From Vagococcus fluvialis (lineage in GTDB: Bacteria; Bacillota; Bacilli; Lactobacillales; Vagococcaceae), in NCBI RefSeq assembly GCF_003337315.1, contig NZ_QPJV01000004.1:124001-188000 (forward strand): a stretch of DNA of 64,000 bases, written 5' to 3'. Position 1 is the first letter of the stretch; the number at the start of each line of letters is the position of its first letter. The translations under genes were made by a program, and so were the position numbers. A model generated the notes under the pieces. The model saw only the letters and a program-made list of their open reading frames with translations, did no database searches and was not told the DNA's origin. Below, one piece after another: positions 54,685 to 64,000 of this stretch.

Positions 54685-55950
54685 ATGAAAAAATTGGTTA
54701 TTAACGGTGGAAAGAAGTTAAAAGGTGAAGTTAAAATCAGTGGAGCTAAAAATAGTGCTGTCGCATTAATTCCAGCAGCCATTTTAGCAGACTCACCAGT
54801 TATTTTAGAAGGTGTACCTGACATTAAAGATGTCCACTCATTAAAAGAAATTTTAGAAATGATGGGTGTAACTGTCAGTTTTGAAAATAATCGCATGAAA
54901 ATTGATCCAACAAATATGAAATCAACACCAATGCCTAGTGGCAAAATCCAAAGTTTACGTGCATCGTATTACTTCATGGGAGCATTATTAGGTAAGTTTA
55001 ACGAAGGTGTCGTTGGTTTACCAGGTGGTTGTTACTTAGGACCTCGTCTAATTGATTTACATATCAAAGGATTTGAAGCTTTAGGAGCAACAGTTACAAC
55101 TGAAAATGGAGCAACTAATTTAAAAGCAGCTGAAGGATTAACAGGAACTAGAATCTATATGGATATGGTTTCTATTGGTGCAACAATTAATGTTATGCTT
55201 GCAGCTGTAAAAGCTGAAGGTCGTACAGTGATTGAAAATGCAGCTCGTGAACCTGAAATTATTGATGTAGCAACTCTATTAAACAACATGGGTGCTAATA
55301 TTCGCGGTGCAGGTACAAATGAAATTCGTATTGATGGTGTGAAAGAATTACATGGTTGCCGTCATTCTATTATTCCAGACCGTATTGAAGCTGGAACTTA
55401 TTTAGCAATGGCAGCAGCATACGGTGACGGTGTTAAAGTTAAAAATGTGATTCATGAACATTTAGAAAGCTTTATTGCGAAATTGACTGAAATGGGCGTT
55501 AAAATGACAATCGAAGAGGACTCAATTACAGTTCATCTTTCAACTGGTCTTAAAGCAGCTAACGTGACAACAGTTCCTTATCCAGGATTTGCAACAGACT
55601 TACAACAACCAATTACACCTTTATTATTATTAACAGAAGGCACAAGTATTGTAACAGATACTATTTATGAAGCTCGTGTTAACCATATTCCAGAATTAGT
55701 AAGAATGGGTGCTAACGCTAGTATTGAAGGTAACATGATTGTTATTAATGGTAACCCAGATTTACAATTAGTTGGAGCAGAAGTAACTGCAAGTGATTTA
55801 AGAGCAGGAGCTTGTTTAGTGACGGCTGGTGTTATGGCTACTGGAGAAACTAAAATTTCAAATGTAGGTAATATTTTAAGAGGTTACGATAGTATTATTG
55901 AAAAATTAACAGCTCTTGGTGCAGATATTCGCATGGAAGAAGAGGAGTAG
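54685..55950 (+). CDS. murA2: UDP-N-acetylglucosamine 1-carboxyvinyltransferase, second-paralogue type
   Basis: 421 residues. EPSP-synthase-like fold with N-terminal [12 protein letters not shown] and the catalytic Cys116 in PGGCYLGPR, the residue alkylated by fosfomycin. It transfers enolpyruvate to UDP-GlcNAc, the first committed step of peptidoglycan synthesis. The neighbourhood fba-murA-rho-rpmE matches the Bacillus murAB (murZ) locus rather than the murAA locus. I therefore assign the second paralogue. It runs into rho after five bases, so murA and rho share an mRNA. Confidence 0.93.
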   Translation: MKKLVINGGKKLKGEVKISGAKNSAVALIPAAILADSPVILEGVPDIKDVHSLKEILEMMGVTVSFENNRMKIDPTNMKSTPMPSGKIQSLRASYYFMGALLGKFNEGVVGLPGGCYLGPRLIDLHIKGFEALGATVTTENGATNLKAAEGLTGTRIYMDMVSIGATINVMLAAVKAEGRTVIENAAREPEIIDVATLLNNMGANIRGAGTNEIRIDGVKELHGCRHSIIPDRIEAGTYLAMAAAYGDGVKVKNVIHEHLESFIAKLTEMGVKMTIEEDSITVHLSTGLKAANVTTVPYPGFATDLQQPITPLLLLTEGTSIVTDTIYEARVNHIPELVRMGANASIEGNMIVINGNPDLQLVGAEVTASDLRAGACLVTAGVMATGETKISNVGNILRGYDSIIEKLTALGADIRMEEEE

Positions 55951-55955
55951 TTGAT

Positions 55956-57227
55956 ATGCGTGATTATTTAACTATGGGGGAACTTGAAAACAAAACATTA
56001 AAAGAAATCTACACTTATGCCAAAGATTTTAAAATCCCTTATTATAGCCAAATGAATAAAAAAGAATTATCTTTAGCCGTGATTCGTGCGCAAGCTGAAA
56101 AGCAAGGCTTTTTCATGATGGAAGGTGTTCTTGATATTGTTTCTCAAGATGGCTATGGTTTTTTAAGACCGATTAATTATTCATCTAGTAAAGAAGATAT
56201 TTATATTTCAACATCTCAAATCAGACGTTTTGGATTAAGAAATGGGGACAAAGTAGCTGGAAAAGCTCGCCCACCAAAAGAATCAGAGCGTTATTATGGT
56301 TTGATGCATGTAGAAACTGTTAACGGGAAAAACCCGGAGGAAGCTAAAGAACGTCCTCACTTTCCTGCTTTAACAGCTCTTTATCCGGATAAACAAATTA
56401 AACTTGAAACACATAAAACACGACTTGCTACAAGAATGATAGATATATTTGCTCCAGTTGGTTTTGGACAACGTGGATTAATCGTTGCCCCACCAAAAGC
56501 GGGTAAAACAAGTGTCATTAAAGAAATTGCTAATGGTATTAGTAAAAATTACCCTGATGTCGAGTTGATTGTGCTTTTAATTGATGAACGACCAGAAGAA
56601 GTAACTGATATTGAGCGTAGTGTCAAAGGGGAAGTTGTGTCATCGACTTTTGACCAAAAACCTGAAAACCACACGCGTGTAGTAGAGCTTGTTTTAGATA
56701 GAGCTCTTCGTCTTGTTGAAGATAAACGAGATGTAGTTATTTTAATGGACAGCTTAACTAAATTAGCAAGAGCCTATAACTTAGTGGTTCCACCAAGTGG
56801 TAGAACACTAAGTGGTGGTGTTGATCCAGCATCATTCTATAAACCAAAACGTTTCTTTGGTGCTGCCAGAAATATTGAAGAAGGTGGAAGCTTAACTATT
56901 TTAGCCACTGCTTTAGTCGATACAGGTAGTCGTATGGACGATGTGATTTATGAAGAGTTCAAAGGAACAGGTAATATGGAACTTCATTTATCACGTGAGC
57001 TATCTGAAAGACGAGTATTCCCAGCGATTAATATCAAGCGTTCTGGTACAAGAAAAGAAGAACTTTTAATTGCACCAGAAAACCTAGAAGAAGTCTGGAA
57101 ATTACGCCGAAACATGAAGGGTGATTCGATTGACTTCACTAATCAATTTTTAAATGTCTTGAAAAAGACTGATGATAATGAGGCATTCTACAAAACTTTT
57201 AAAGATGTTTCATTTACAAAAAAGTAA
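55956..57227 (+). CDS. rho: Transcription termination factor Rho
   Basis: 423 residues. The N-terminal region ([19 protein letters not shown]), the RNA-binding cold-shock-like domain ([15 protein letters not shown]), Walker A PPKAGKTS, the Q-loop and R-loop segments and [24 protein letters not shown] are all present. Rho is a hexameric RNA-dependent ATPase that ends non-coding and uncoupled transcription. In Gram-positive bacteria it is usually not essential. Confidence 0.97.
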   Translation: MRDYLTMGELENKTLKEIYTYAKDFKIPYYSQMNKKELSLAVIRAQAEKQGFFMMEGVLDIVSQDGYGFLRPINYSSSKEDIYISTSQIRRFGLRNGDKVAGKARPPKESERYYGLMHVETVNGKNPEEAKERPHFPALTALYPDKQIKLETHKTRLATRMIDIFAPVGFGQRGLIVAPPKAGKTSVIKEIANGISKNYPDVELIVLLIDERPEEVTDIERSVKGEVVSSTFDQKPENHTRVVELVLDRALRLVEDKRDVVILMDSLTKLARAYNLVVPPSGRTLSGGVDPASFYKPKRFFGAARNIEEGGSLTILATALVDTGSRMDDVIYEEFKGTGNMELHLSRELSERRVFPAINIKRSGTRKEELLIAPENLEEVWKLRRNMKGDSIDFTNQFLNVLKKTDDNEAFYKTFKDVSFTKK

Positions 57228-57317
57228 TTGCTAATTTGAAATCGACGTGTTAAAATAGTAGCGTTGTATAATAACTCTGTTTCAGCAAATGACTCAGGGC
57301 AAAGGAGAGAAAAGAAC

Positions 57318-57581
57318 ATGAAACAAGGAATTCATCCAGAATACCATCCAGTAGTTTTTATGGACACTCAAACAGGGTTCAAATTCTTATCTGGATCAAC
57401 TAAACATTCAGAAGAAACTGTCGAATGGGAAGATGGTAACACTTACCCAGTAATCCGTGTGGAGATCACATCTGATTCACATCCATTCTATACAGGTCGT
57501 CAAAAATTCACTCAAGCAGACGGACGTGTGGACCGCTTCAACAAAAAATACGGTCTCAAAGACGAAAACGCTGCAGAGTAA
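57318..57581 (+). CDS. rpmE2: Ribosomal protein L31, type B (zinc-free)
   Basis: 87 residues from the ATG at 57318 (AAAGGAGAG). The sequence [22 protein letters not shown] and the C-terminal [11 protein letters not shown] are those of L31B. It lacks the CxxC pair of zinc-binding L31A. It follows rho, as in other Firmicutes. No sign of a Zur box is visible upstream, so it may be the constitutive L31 here. Confidence 0.95.
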   Translation: MKQGIHPEYHPVVFMDTQTGFKFLSGSTKHSEETVEWEDGNTYPVIRVEITSDSHPFYTGRQKFTQADGRVDRFNKKYGLKDENAAE

Positions 57582-57618
57582 TCTTGCACCGAAAAAACAA
57601 TGTAACTTACAAAGTTTT

Positions 57619-57653
57619 AAGAACTTCTCTAGAAATAGAGGAGTTCTTTTTTT
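57619..57653 (+). terminator. Terminator after rpmE2
   Basis: The stem AAGAACTTCTCTA/TAGAGGAGTTCTT with GAAA loop and T-run. Confidence 0.9.
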
Positions 57654-57726
57654 GATTCCAGTAGCATTATTTGATTTAATGTAGTAGTAGATAAACAAAT
57701 TAATAGAAAAATATAGGTGACAAGAG

Positions 57727-58317
57727 ATGATTATTTGGTTAAATGGCGCTTGGGGTTCAGGGAAAATAACAACTGCAACGGAACTTTATAAAAGATTACC
57801 TGGTAGTATGATTTATGATCCAGAAGAAGCAGGATTTTTTATCAATAAGGTATTACCGAAAGAATTACATCAATCAGATTTTCAAGACTTTAAAGAGTGG
57901 CGTGAAATTAATGTTCAACTGTTAAAAAAATTAGCTAATGATTTTGATGGAGATATTATTGTTCCTATGACTTTAATCAATTCTCTTTATGTAGAAGAAA
58001 TTATTGGTGAGCTAAGTCAGTCAAATGTGGAGATATATCATTTTATACTCGAAACGACTCCTCAAACTCTTAATCAGAGATTAGATAAACGTTTTGAGGG
58101 AAAAAAGTCTTGGGCTAGAGAGAGAATTGAAATCGCTGTGTCTTCATTAATAGAATTAGAAGGAGCTAAAAGAATTAAGACAGATGATTTATCTATTGAA
58201 GAAGTATTAGACCAGATTACAAAAGAAACAAACATAAAATTACTTGATGACAATAGATCAGCTTTTAAGAAAAAAATAGATCGTGTGCTTTTAAGTCTTA
58301 AAGAAAAAGTAATCTAA
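57727..58317 (+). CDS. TmrB-like P-loop ATP-binding protein with altered Walker A
   Basis: 196 residues. The N-terminus MIIWLNGAWGSGKITTATELYKRL fits TmrB-type kinases and tunicamycin-resistance proteins, whose motif is normally GxxGxGKTTxA. Here the Thr/Ser that binds magnesium directly after the invariant Lys13 is Ile14. Two Thr follow at once and might substitute. The rest of the fold looks intact, including IYDPEEAGFF, the DFxxWR-like DFKEWR and an arginine lid (RLDKRFEGKKSWARERIE). The role is unknown. It stands alone with its own ribosome site. Confidence 0.8.
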   Translation: MIIWLNGAWGSGKITTATELYKRLPGSMIYDPEEAGFFINKVLPKELHQSDFQDFKEWREINVQLLKKLANDFDGDIIVPMTLINSLYVEEIIGELSQSNVEIYHFILETTPQTLNQRLDKRFEGKKSWARERIEIAVSSLIELEGAKRIKTDDLSIEEVLDQITKETNIKLLDDNRSAFKKKIDRVLLSLKEKVI

Positions 58318-58362
58318 TCGTAAATATCAGTATGCTATAATATAACAAAGCAAGGAGAGATA

Positions 58363-59196
58363 ATGATGAGAGAATTACAGAAAGAAATCATAGAAACATT
58401 ACAAGTATCACCAAGTATTGAACCAGGAATTGAAGTTCGTGATCGTGTTCATTTCTTAAAGGCTTATTTAAAAAGATATCCTTTTATCAAATCATTAGTA
58501 TTAGGAATTAGTGGTGGGCAAGACTCTACCTTAGCTGGTAAGTTAGCTCAAATGGCTATTTCTGAAATGAGAGAAGAGACAGGTGACACGAGTTATCAAT
58601 TTATCGCCATTCGCTTACCTTATGGAAAACAAAACGACGAGGATGATGCAAATAAAGCATTAGCTTTTATTCAGGCTGATAAAGAATATGTTGTTAATAT
58701 TAAGCCAGCTGTTGACCAGTTAGTGGCTGAGTTAAAAGATAATAGTAATCTGCCTATTGGGGATTTTAACAAAGGAAATATGAAAGCAAGACAACGTATG
58801 ATTGTTCAATATGCCGTTGCTGGTGAATTTAATGGGGCTGTTCTTGGAACAGATCACGGCGCAGAGGCAGTTACAGGTTTTTATACTAAATTTGGTGACG
58901 GAGCTGCTGATTTATTACCACTTTCAGGTTTAAATAAACGCCAAGGACGTCAATTGTTAGCATTTTTAAATGCTGATGAAAGTTTGTATTTAAAAGTACC
59001 AACAGCAGATTTAGAAGAAAATAAACCAATGATTGCTGATGAAGTAGCTTTAGGAGTAACTTATGAAGCAATTGATGATTATTTAGAAGGTAAAGAAGTA
59101 ACAAAAGAAGCAGCTGAAACGATTGAGAATTGGTATCTAAAAACAATGCATAAACGTCATTTACCAATTACACAATACGACACATTTTGGAAGTAA
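58363..59196 (+). CDS. nadE: NH3-dependent NAD+ synthetase
   Basis: 277 residues. It has the PP-loop SGGQDST at 50-56 and [18 protein letters not shown]. It lacks the glutaminase domain, so it uses ammonia. It makes NAD+ from deamido-NAD+. AAGGAGAG precedes a pair of ATG codons. The length is typical of the short bacterial form. Confidence 0.97.
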   Translation: MMRELQKEIIETLQVSPSIEPGIEVRDRVHFLKAYLKRYPFIKSLVLGISGGQDSTLAGKLAQMAISEMREETGDTSYQFIAIRLPYGKQNDEDDANKALAFIQADKEYVVNIKPAVDQLVAELKDNSNLPIGDFNKGNMKARQRMIVQYAVAGEFNGAVLGTDHGAEAVTGFYTKFGDGAADLLPLSGLNKRQGRQLLAFLNADESLYLKVPTADLEENKPMIADEVALGVTYEAIDDYLEGKEVTKEAAETIENWYLKTMHKRHLPITQYDTFWK

Positions 59197-59209
59197 GTAG
59201 GTTTATTTA

Positions 59210-61033
59210 ATGACATTAAAATCAAAAAAACTCGCAAAATTTAGGTCACCTTGGGTAGGTCTATTACTTAGCGTTGTTTTAGTCTTAATCAGTAATTATT
59301 ATTTACAGTTATCAGAAAATGAATGGTCCTTTTATTTAGCTAGTAAGTTTGCTTTTTCTTGGCATACTGAAAAATTTTTATTAGGTTCACTGGTTTTACT
59401 AATATTAAATTTATTCATTGTTTCTGTGGCTGGCTCCTTTTTTATTGGTAATTTATTCTATGTAGTAGGAATTTCTCTTTTAGGAATAGCCAATGCGATT
59501 AAGTTATCTTACCGAATGGAACCAATCTATCCAGATGATTTAAAAATGATTTTTGAGTGGAGTATGCTGCGAGATATTTTAGGAGTGACCCTCTTTTTAC
59601 TCTTTATTTGTGTGGTAATTGTAGTTACCGTAACACTTATTTATTCTTTTTATAAATCCCTTAAATTACCTCCTAGATGGCAACGAGTTAGAATGGTTGT
59701 TTTAGTAGTGACAACACTGTCATTATTTTATGTTAGTAACTTTAATCAACCAAATAACTTATTAAAAAAAGCCTTTGATAGGTCGGCCAAATGGATTCCT
59801 TATAGTCAGAAAATGAATTATTATAATACTGGCTTTATGGGTGGGTTTTTATTTAATTTAAGAGTTGATGGTATGAGTGAACCAGATAATTATTCAGCTA
59901 ATAAAATTGAAGAAATTGCCTTAAAATATACTAAAAAAGCTGATAAAGTGAATCAATCTAAAAAGGATGCAGAGCAACCTAATGTGGCTTATATTATGTC
60001 AGAAAGTTTTTCTGATCCACTTAAACTAAAAGGAATTGATATGACACCAGATCCTTTGAAAAAATATCGAGAAGTGGCTAGTGAGGGAAATGCTTACGGT
60101 CAAATGTTATCTCAAAATTATGGTGGTGGAACAGCTAATATTGAGTTTGAAGCGTTAACCGGATTTTCAATGGGATTATTAAACCCACAAATGACAACAC
60201 CCTATACAATGATGCTACCAAAAGAAAAGGAATTTCCATCACTTGTTTCAACTTTAAAAAATCAACAGTATGAAACAACAGCTATTCATCCTTATAACAC
60301 ATCGATGTACAAGCGAAAAGATGTTTATAAAACATTTGGCTTCGATGAATTTTTAGATGAAAAAACAATGACTCACCAAGATAAGTTGTCAAAAAATGGT
60401 TTTATTTCTGATGAGTCTGCTTTTAAAGAAGTGCTAGATATTTTTGAAAAAAGTGATAATCCGCAGTTTGTTCACTTGGTGACGATGCAAACTCATATGC
60501 CATATTCTAACAAATACGAGCATTCAGATTATTCGATTCCTAGTATGGAGAAGTCACAAAGTATTGAAAACTATGCTCAGGATACTGCCTATACATCAGA
60601 TGCTTTAGAAATGTTTATGAAAGAGATAAAAGAATTAGATCGTCCAACAGTTGTCGTTTTTTGGGGTGACCATCTACCTTCGATTTATCCAGACGAGATT
60701 TTAAAGGAAAATGAAGATATTACTGCTCATTTAACTGAATATTTTGTATATGATAGTAGAGATGATTCTCCTACTAAAGAAAGTATCATAAGTCCCTTTT
60801 ATTTCCCACTTTTAGTTAGTAAAAGTCAGGGGATTCAAACAACAGGATTTTTTGAGCTATTAGATGAGATGTACGAATTTTTACCTGCTTTTGAAAGAGG
60901 CTCTTATTATTACGATCAATCTTGGCAAAAAGAAGTTAGTTTATCCAAAGAAGAAGAAGCTGTTTTTTCTGATTATCAGCTCATTCAATATGATATGATT
61001 TCAGGTAAAAAATACAGCGGAAAATTCTTCTAG
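59210..61033 (+). CDS. LTA synthase-family sulfatase/phosphoglycerol transferase
   Basis: 607 residues. Five N-terminal membrane helices lie within residues 15-180, followed by an extracellular alkaline-phosphatase-fold domain (about 255-600). Candidate catalytic residues are Glu265 (MSESF), Thr308 in GGGTANIEFEALTG, and WGDH late in the domain, matching LtaS-type manganese sites. LtaS proteins add glycerol phosphate to lipoteichoic acid; related ones modify wall polymers. The sequence is divergent enough that it may be an accessory enzyme rather than the main LtaS. It starts 13 bases after nadE, so they may be co-transcribed. It ends in a strong terminator. Confidence 0.88.
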   Translation: MTLKSKKLAKFRSPWVGLLLSVVLVLISNYYLQLSENEWSFYLASKFAFSWHTEKFLLGSLVLLILNLFIVSVAGSFFIGNLFYVVGISLLGIANAIKLSYRMEPIYPDDLKMIFEWSMLRDILGVTLFLLFICVVIVVTVTLIYSFYKSLKLPPRWQRVRMVVLVVTTLSLFYVSNFNQPNNLLKKAFDRSAKWIPYSQKMNYYNTGFMGGFLFNLRVDGMSEPDNYSANKIEEIALKYTKKADKVNQSKKDAEQPNVAYIMSESFSDPLKLKGIDMTPDPLKKYREVASEGNAYGQMLSQNYGGGTANIEFEALTGFSMGLLNPQMTTPYTMMLPKEKEFPSLVSTLKNQQYETTAIHPYNTSMYKRKDVYKTFGFDEFLDEKTMTHQDKLSKNGFISDESAFKEVLDIFEKSDNPQFVHLVTMQTHMPYSNKYEHSDYSIPSMEKSQSIENYAQDTAYTSDALEMFMKEIKELDRPTVVVFWGDHLPSIYPDEILKENEDITAHLTEYFVYDSRDDSPTKESIISPFYFPLLVSKSQGIQTTGFFELLDEMYEFLPAFERGSYYYDQSWQKEVSLSKEEEAVFSDYQLIQYDMISGKKYSGKFF

Positions 61034-61053
61034 GCCAATTTTAATAGATAAAT

Positions 61054-61094
61054 AAAAAGTAATGTTTCTTAAAAAAGGAAACATTACTTTTTTT
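61054..61094 (+). terminator. Terminator after the LtaS-like gene
   Basis: The stem AAAAAGTAATGTTTC/GAAACATTACTTTTT with an A-rich loop and T-run. Confidence 0.9.
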
Positions 61095-61188
61095 GTTAAA
61101 ACATTGATATAATAAGGATGCAACTAAAAGGTTCGTTACTAAATATTAGTTTTTTGTTATGGTTGAGGTACAAAAGGAGTGGGTGGAA

Positions 61189-62037
61189 ATGATAATTTCA
61201 AACAACATTAAAAAACATAGAGAAGCACAACATTTTACACAAGAAGAGTTAGCAAATAGGATGCATATTTCAAGACAATCAATTTCAAAATGGGAACGTG
61301 GAGATGCTTTACCGAGTATTGAAAATTTAATTGCTTTAAGTGAGTTACTAGATTTATCATTAGATGAATTAATATTAAACAAAGAAGATTTACCATTACC
61401 TCTAAATTATGGTAAATTAAAATCTAAAAGAGTATTCTTATACTGGATGTTTTTTCCAATGCTATTGATACTTTCAGGTTTATTTAGTTTGAAGGATTTA
61501 GAAAATGCTTTTATACCGATTTTAGTAGGTTTATGGCTAGGTGGGATGGTTCAAGCGATTGGTATGATAGATTTAAGGAGAATGTTTACTTATTTTACTG
61601 TTACAAAATCAGGAATAGAATTTTTTTCACCTAAAATATATTGTCCAAGTATTATAAGAGAAATATTGGCTTTATTTAATAAGCGTTCTACAAGATTCAT
61701 ATTATATAGTGAAATAAGCAAAATGGTGATTTATTTTGATAATACAGGATTTGAAGGGCACGGAACTACAGTTGCTTATCGTCCACGACAATATTTTTAC
61801 AATAGGGAATTTTTTGAATTACACTTATATCTTAAAAATGGGGAAGTAATTTGTTTAAACTTAGACAGAGCTTTCTTTCCCGATTCTAATGAAAGAATGT
61901 ATTTCTGTCCAATGTTTGATTATTTTGAATCACGAGGTATTCAGATAATTGATAATTATAATGTATTAAAAAGTATTAAAAAAGAGTATTCAATTATAGA
62001 AGAAGCCTATAAACTGAAAGAAAAACAAAATAATTAA
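61189..62037 (+). CDS. XRE-family regulator fused to a membrane-anchored domain
   Basis: 282 residues from the ATG at 61189 (AAGGAG nine bases upstream). The N-terminal HTH (about 4-60, with FTQEELANRMHISRQSISKWERGDALPS) is a clear Xre domain. Two hydrophobic segments (about 78-98 and 105-125) follow, then a C-terminal domain of about 150 residues with FTYFTVTKSGIEFFSPK and alternating strands, resembling a PH-like domain. Such a protein would hold its DNA-binding head at the cytoplasmic face and could sense a membrane signal. It stands alone; targets and signal are unknown. Confidence 0.82.
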   Translation: MIISNNIKKHREAQHFTQEELANRMHISRQSISKWERGDALPSIENLIALSELLDLSLDELILNKEDLPLPLNYGKLKSKRVFLYWMFFPMLLILSGLFSLKDLENAFIPILVGLWLGGMVQAIGMIDLRRMFTYFTVTKSGIEFFSPKIYCPSIIREILALFNKRSTRFILYSEISKMVIYFDNTGFEGHGTTVAYRPRQYFYNREFFELHLYLKNGEVICLNLDRAFFPDSNERMYFCPMFDYFESRGIQIIDNYNVLKSIKKEYSIIEEAYKLKEKQNN

Positions 62038-62121
62038 ACACCTTTTCTTAGAGAAAGCTTTATCTTTTCATTGAAACAAGTTAAAATGAATTGGTGAGTA
62101 ATTTAAGAAAGAGGGATCCCT

Positions 62122-62562
62122 TTGAAAAAACCAAGCTTAGGATTTTATGTACAAAAAATAAATGACGTTGTAACTACTTCTGAAAATGTAGGAGAAGAAA
62201 TGAATCCGTCATACGAAAAAGTAAGAACAGCTATTGATGATAACAAAGTAGCTAATTTATCAAAAGAAGAATTAACAGAAATTAAAGAGTTATTCTTAAG
62301 TGGAACTAACAAATACCGTGAATTATTAGCAGAAATTACAAGCTTAAAAGCACCTGCTAAAGTAATTGGAATCCATAAAAAATTAGAAAAATCATTTACA
62401 GAATACGTTGAAGGGTGTCAAGAAATGGTTGATGCTATTGATGTAGATGCTGTTAGTGTAGATGTTGAGCAATTTAATACATCTGAAAATAAACAAGATG
62501 AAGCAACAGATACAATTTCATTCTGTATCCAACGTGTGACTCAATTAGTTTTAGGAAAATAA
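62122..62562 (+). CDS. Small all-helical protein of unknown function
   Basis: 146 residues from a TTG with GAGGGAT upstream. No signal peptide or membrane helix. The sequence is predicted helical with conserved-looking blocks KYRELLAEITSLKAPAKVIGIHKKLEKSF and FCIQRVTQLVLGK. It is acidic and its codon use is that of neighbouring genes. I do not recognise the family. It ends in its own terminator, so it is monocistronic. Confidence 0.7.
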   Translation: MKKPSLGFYVQKINDVVTTSENVGEEMNPSYEKVRTAIDDNKVANLSKEELTEIKELFLSGTNKYRELLAEITSLKAPAKVIGIHKKLEKSFTEYVEGCQEMVDAIDVDAVSVDVEQFNTSENKQDEATDTISFCIQRVTQLVLGK

Positions 62563-62572
62563 TAAGAGAAAG

Positions 62573-62598
62573 CTAGCCTAGAGAGGTTAGTTTTTTTT
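62573..62598 (+). terminator. Terminator after the helical protein gene
   Basis: CTAGCCT/AGGTTAG with a four-base loop and eight T. Confidence 0.85.
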
Positions 62599-62654
62599 AT
62601 TAGATAAATCAGCCGAAATATTATAGATTAATAGGAAAAATTTATATATAAAGG

Positions 62655-62748
62655 TATAATTAAGAAGTGATGTATAAAATAAGGGTTAAAAAAACATGGC
62701 AAGTTAAAAACTAAATTTCTTTTAACTCGGTCTTAAGTACGTGTTAAG
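62655..62748 (+). promoter_or_regulatory. Upstream region of the GNAT gene
   Basis: TATAAT at 62655-62660 without a clear -35. Two adjacent inverted repeats follow: AGTTAAAA/TTTTAACT (62702-62727) and TCTTAA/TTAAGA (62731-62748). They are candidate operators or leader hairpins. Confidence 0.35.
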
Positions 62749-62796
62749 AAGGCAAAATACATGATAGGATAAAATAAGTTAGAAAGGTGTGGACAA

Positions 62797-63315
62797 ATGA
62801 AAGTAAGAATCGCAGAAATGGAAGACTTTAATCAATTAGATAAGTTACAAAAAGAAGCAGCCACACGATTAAAAAATCAAGGTTCTAGTCAATGGTCAGA
62901 AATACTGACTAATGACGAACAACGTAATTTACTAACACGTCTTGAGTCAAAGGAACTCTTATTAATTGAAGAAGAGAATCAATTAGTAGGGATGTGTTAT
63001 TTGTATACACAGCCAAATGACTGGGATTTCTCGCTTTGGAAAAGGGAAGAAAATAAAAAACACTATTATTTACATAAATTAGTTATTGGGGATTTGTTTG
63101 TTGGAAATAATTATGGAGCAAAGGTATTGAGTAATGTTATTAAGTGGGTTAAAGAAAATGAAGGAGAAAAAGTTTTACTTGATTGTAGAGCTGATGTTTC
63201 TTATCTTAATAATTTTTACCGAAAATCAGGCTTTAAATTTATAGAAACTGTAAAAGCTGATGAGGTTGCAGAGCTTTTTGGTGACTTTAATTTGTATGAA
63301 TACCTTATCCAATAA
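62797..63315 (+). CDS. GNAT-family N-acetyltransferase
   Basis: 172 residues with the acetyl-CoA-binding core: LHKLVIGDLFVGNNYGAKVLSNVI, where the usual QxxGxG/A motif is degenerate, followed by LLDCRADVSYLNNFYRKSGFKFIE. The substrate is unknown. AAAGGTG precedes the ATG. It is followed after 22 bases by the P-type ATPase gene, so the two may be co-transcribed. Confidence 0.87.
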   Translation: MKVRIAEMEDFNQLDKLQKEAATRLKNQGSSQWSEILTNDEQRNLLTRLESKELLLIEEENQLVGMCYLYTQPNDWDFSLWKREENKKHYYLHKLVIGDLFVGNNYGAKVLSNVIKWVKENEGEKVLLDCRADVSYLNNFYRKSGFKFIETVKADEVAELFGDFNLYEYLIQ

Positions 63316-63337
63316 AACTAACAAACGAGGTAGTAGC

Positions 63338-64000
63338 ATGGAGAACATAAGTAAATATCCAGGATTAACACAATTAGAAGCTGAAAACCGTAAAGCGCGA
63401 GGAGAGGCAAATTTATCTGCTCCAAGTACCACACGCAGTTTCAGACAAATATTTGCAGAAAATAGCTTAACTCTATTTAATTTTATTAATTTAATTATTG
63501 CAGGGTTTATTATTTATACTGGAAGTTATAAGAATTTACTCTTTCTAGGTGTCATAGTGACGAATACCTTTATCGGAATTTACCAAGAGTTAAAGGCGAA
63601 AAAAAATATTGATTCCTTAACTCTTTTAAATCAAACAAAAGTGACAGTTATTCGTGATTATGAAAAGCAAGAGATACCTCAAGATGAGGTAGTAAAAGAT
63701 GATTTAATTATGTTAAGGCGCGGCCAACAAATCATCGTTGATGGAATAGTTATAGAAACAGAAGGCATTGAATGTGATGAGTCACAACTTACAGGTGAGT
63801 CAGACCCAGTTGAGAAATTTAACGGTTCAGAAGTTTTCTCAGGTAGTTTTGTTGTTAGTGGTAATGGTTTAATGCAAGCTACTAAAGTCGGAGCAGATAG
63901 TTATAGCTATAAAATAACTATGGAAGCAAAACAAACTCAAGGTATTTACAGTGAGCTTGTTATGATGATGAAAAAAATGATTCGTATTTTAACCTTTGTC
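63338..64000 (+). CDS. Cation-transporting P-type ATPase (3'-partial)
   Basis: The ATG at 63338 (ACGAGG site) opens a frame that runs off the window end (221 codons visible). Seen are a cytoplasmic N-terminus, two membrane helices (about 42-80), and the actuator domain with the dephosphorylation motif CDESQLTGESDPVEK at about 146-160, then the start of the next helix. The phosphorylation (DKTGT) and nucleotide-binding domains must lie beyond the window. The N-terminal style is that of the CtpE/YoaB-like group of P2 ATPases that move calcium or manganese, but the ion cannot be fixed from this part. Confidence 0.9.
   Translation, partial: MENISKYPGLTQLEAENRKARGEANLSAPSTTRSFRQIFAENSLTLFNFINLIIAGFIIYTGSYKNLLFLGVIVTNTFIGIYQELKAKKNIDSLTLLNQTKVTVIRDYEKQEIPQDEVVKDDLIMLRRGQQIIVDGIVIETEGIECDESQLTGESDPVEKFNGSEVFSGSFVVSGNGLMQATKVGADSYSYKITMEAKQTQGIYSELVMMMKKMIRILTFV

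Noticed and set aside
54618-54704. 28-codon leader peptide in front of murA2
   Set aside because: There is no ribosome binding site. The frame is Lys/Ala-rich because it spans the hairpin, so I do not call it a gene.

Overview
The window is about 64 kb of low-GC chromosome from a non-sporulating Gram-positive coccus of the Lactobacillales. The gene order (secA-prfB-ftsEX-pst-phoU, a liaXYZ-like trio, hprK-lgt-gpsA, dnaX-ybaB-recR-tmk-darA-holB-ricT-yabA-rsmI, fba-murA-rho-rpmE2) and the protein sequences point to the Enterococcaceae; Vagococcus or a close relative is my inference, not something proved here. Almost all of it is ordinary core chromosome. I see no rRNA, tRNA, CRISPR array, prophage or insertion sequence.

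Layout. 1-8 kb: the 3' part of a very large activator/dehydratase protein of the 2-hydroxyacyl-CoA dehydratase type, a GntR regulator, yigZ, a small lipoprotein, a lipase-like hydrolase and the competence pair comFA-comFC. 8-15 kb: hpf, secA, prfB (with the classic +1 frameshift), ftsE-ftsX and a small membrane protein. 15-20 kb: the phosphate operon pstS-C-A-B-B-phoU, preceded by tandem TGTAAA boxes. 20-29 kb: a secreted coiled-coil M23 peptidase with a WalR-type box, liaXYZ, hprK, lgt, gpsA, a nucleoid-associated protein and a hydrolase. 29-36 kb: a replication/repair and translation-quality block from dnaX to rsmI. 36-40 kb: a large coiled-coil protein of unknown function, a secreted glucosaminidase with a second degenerate domain, and xpt under a guanine riboswitch. 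40-46 kb: a degenerate PurK-like ATP-grasp protein, a GntR regulator, an aldo/keto reductase, an ABC transporter and guaC. 46-53 kb: a frameshifted rarD, a HAD phosphatase, an HD-domain protein, lipL, ywiB, rpoE, a frameshifted DUF1622 gene and an aldehyde dehydrogenase. 53-64 kb: fba, murA, rho, rpmE2, a TmrB-like P-loop protein, nadE, an LtaS-like enzyme, a membrane-anchored XRE protein, a small unknown, a GNAT enzyme and the start of a P-type ATPase.

How it works together. Several genes serve envelope growth and its surveillance: ftsEX with the M23 hydrolase (division-linked wall cleavage), liaXYZ (response to cell-envelope antibiotics), lgt, murA, the LtaS-like enzyme and the glucosaminidase. 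Purine salvage is represented by xpt (riboswitch-controlled) and guaC, phosphate uptake by pst-phoU, and carbon control by hprK.

Most worth a second look: (i) a PurK relative that has lost its signature loops; (ii) tandem GH73 domains in which the second has Gln in place of the catalytic Glu; (iii) two genes each broken by one missing A in an A-tract; (iv) a dispersed hairpin element shared by two convergent intergenic regions; (v) WalR/PhoP-like direct repeats at two promoters; (vi) a terminator in the murA leader. I do not claim a clear new defence or mobile system.
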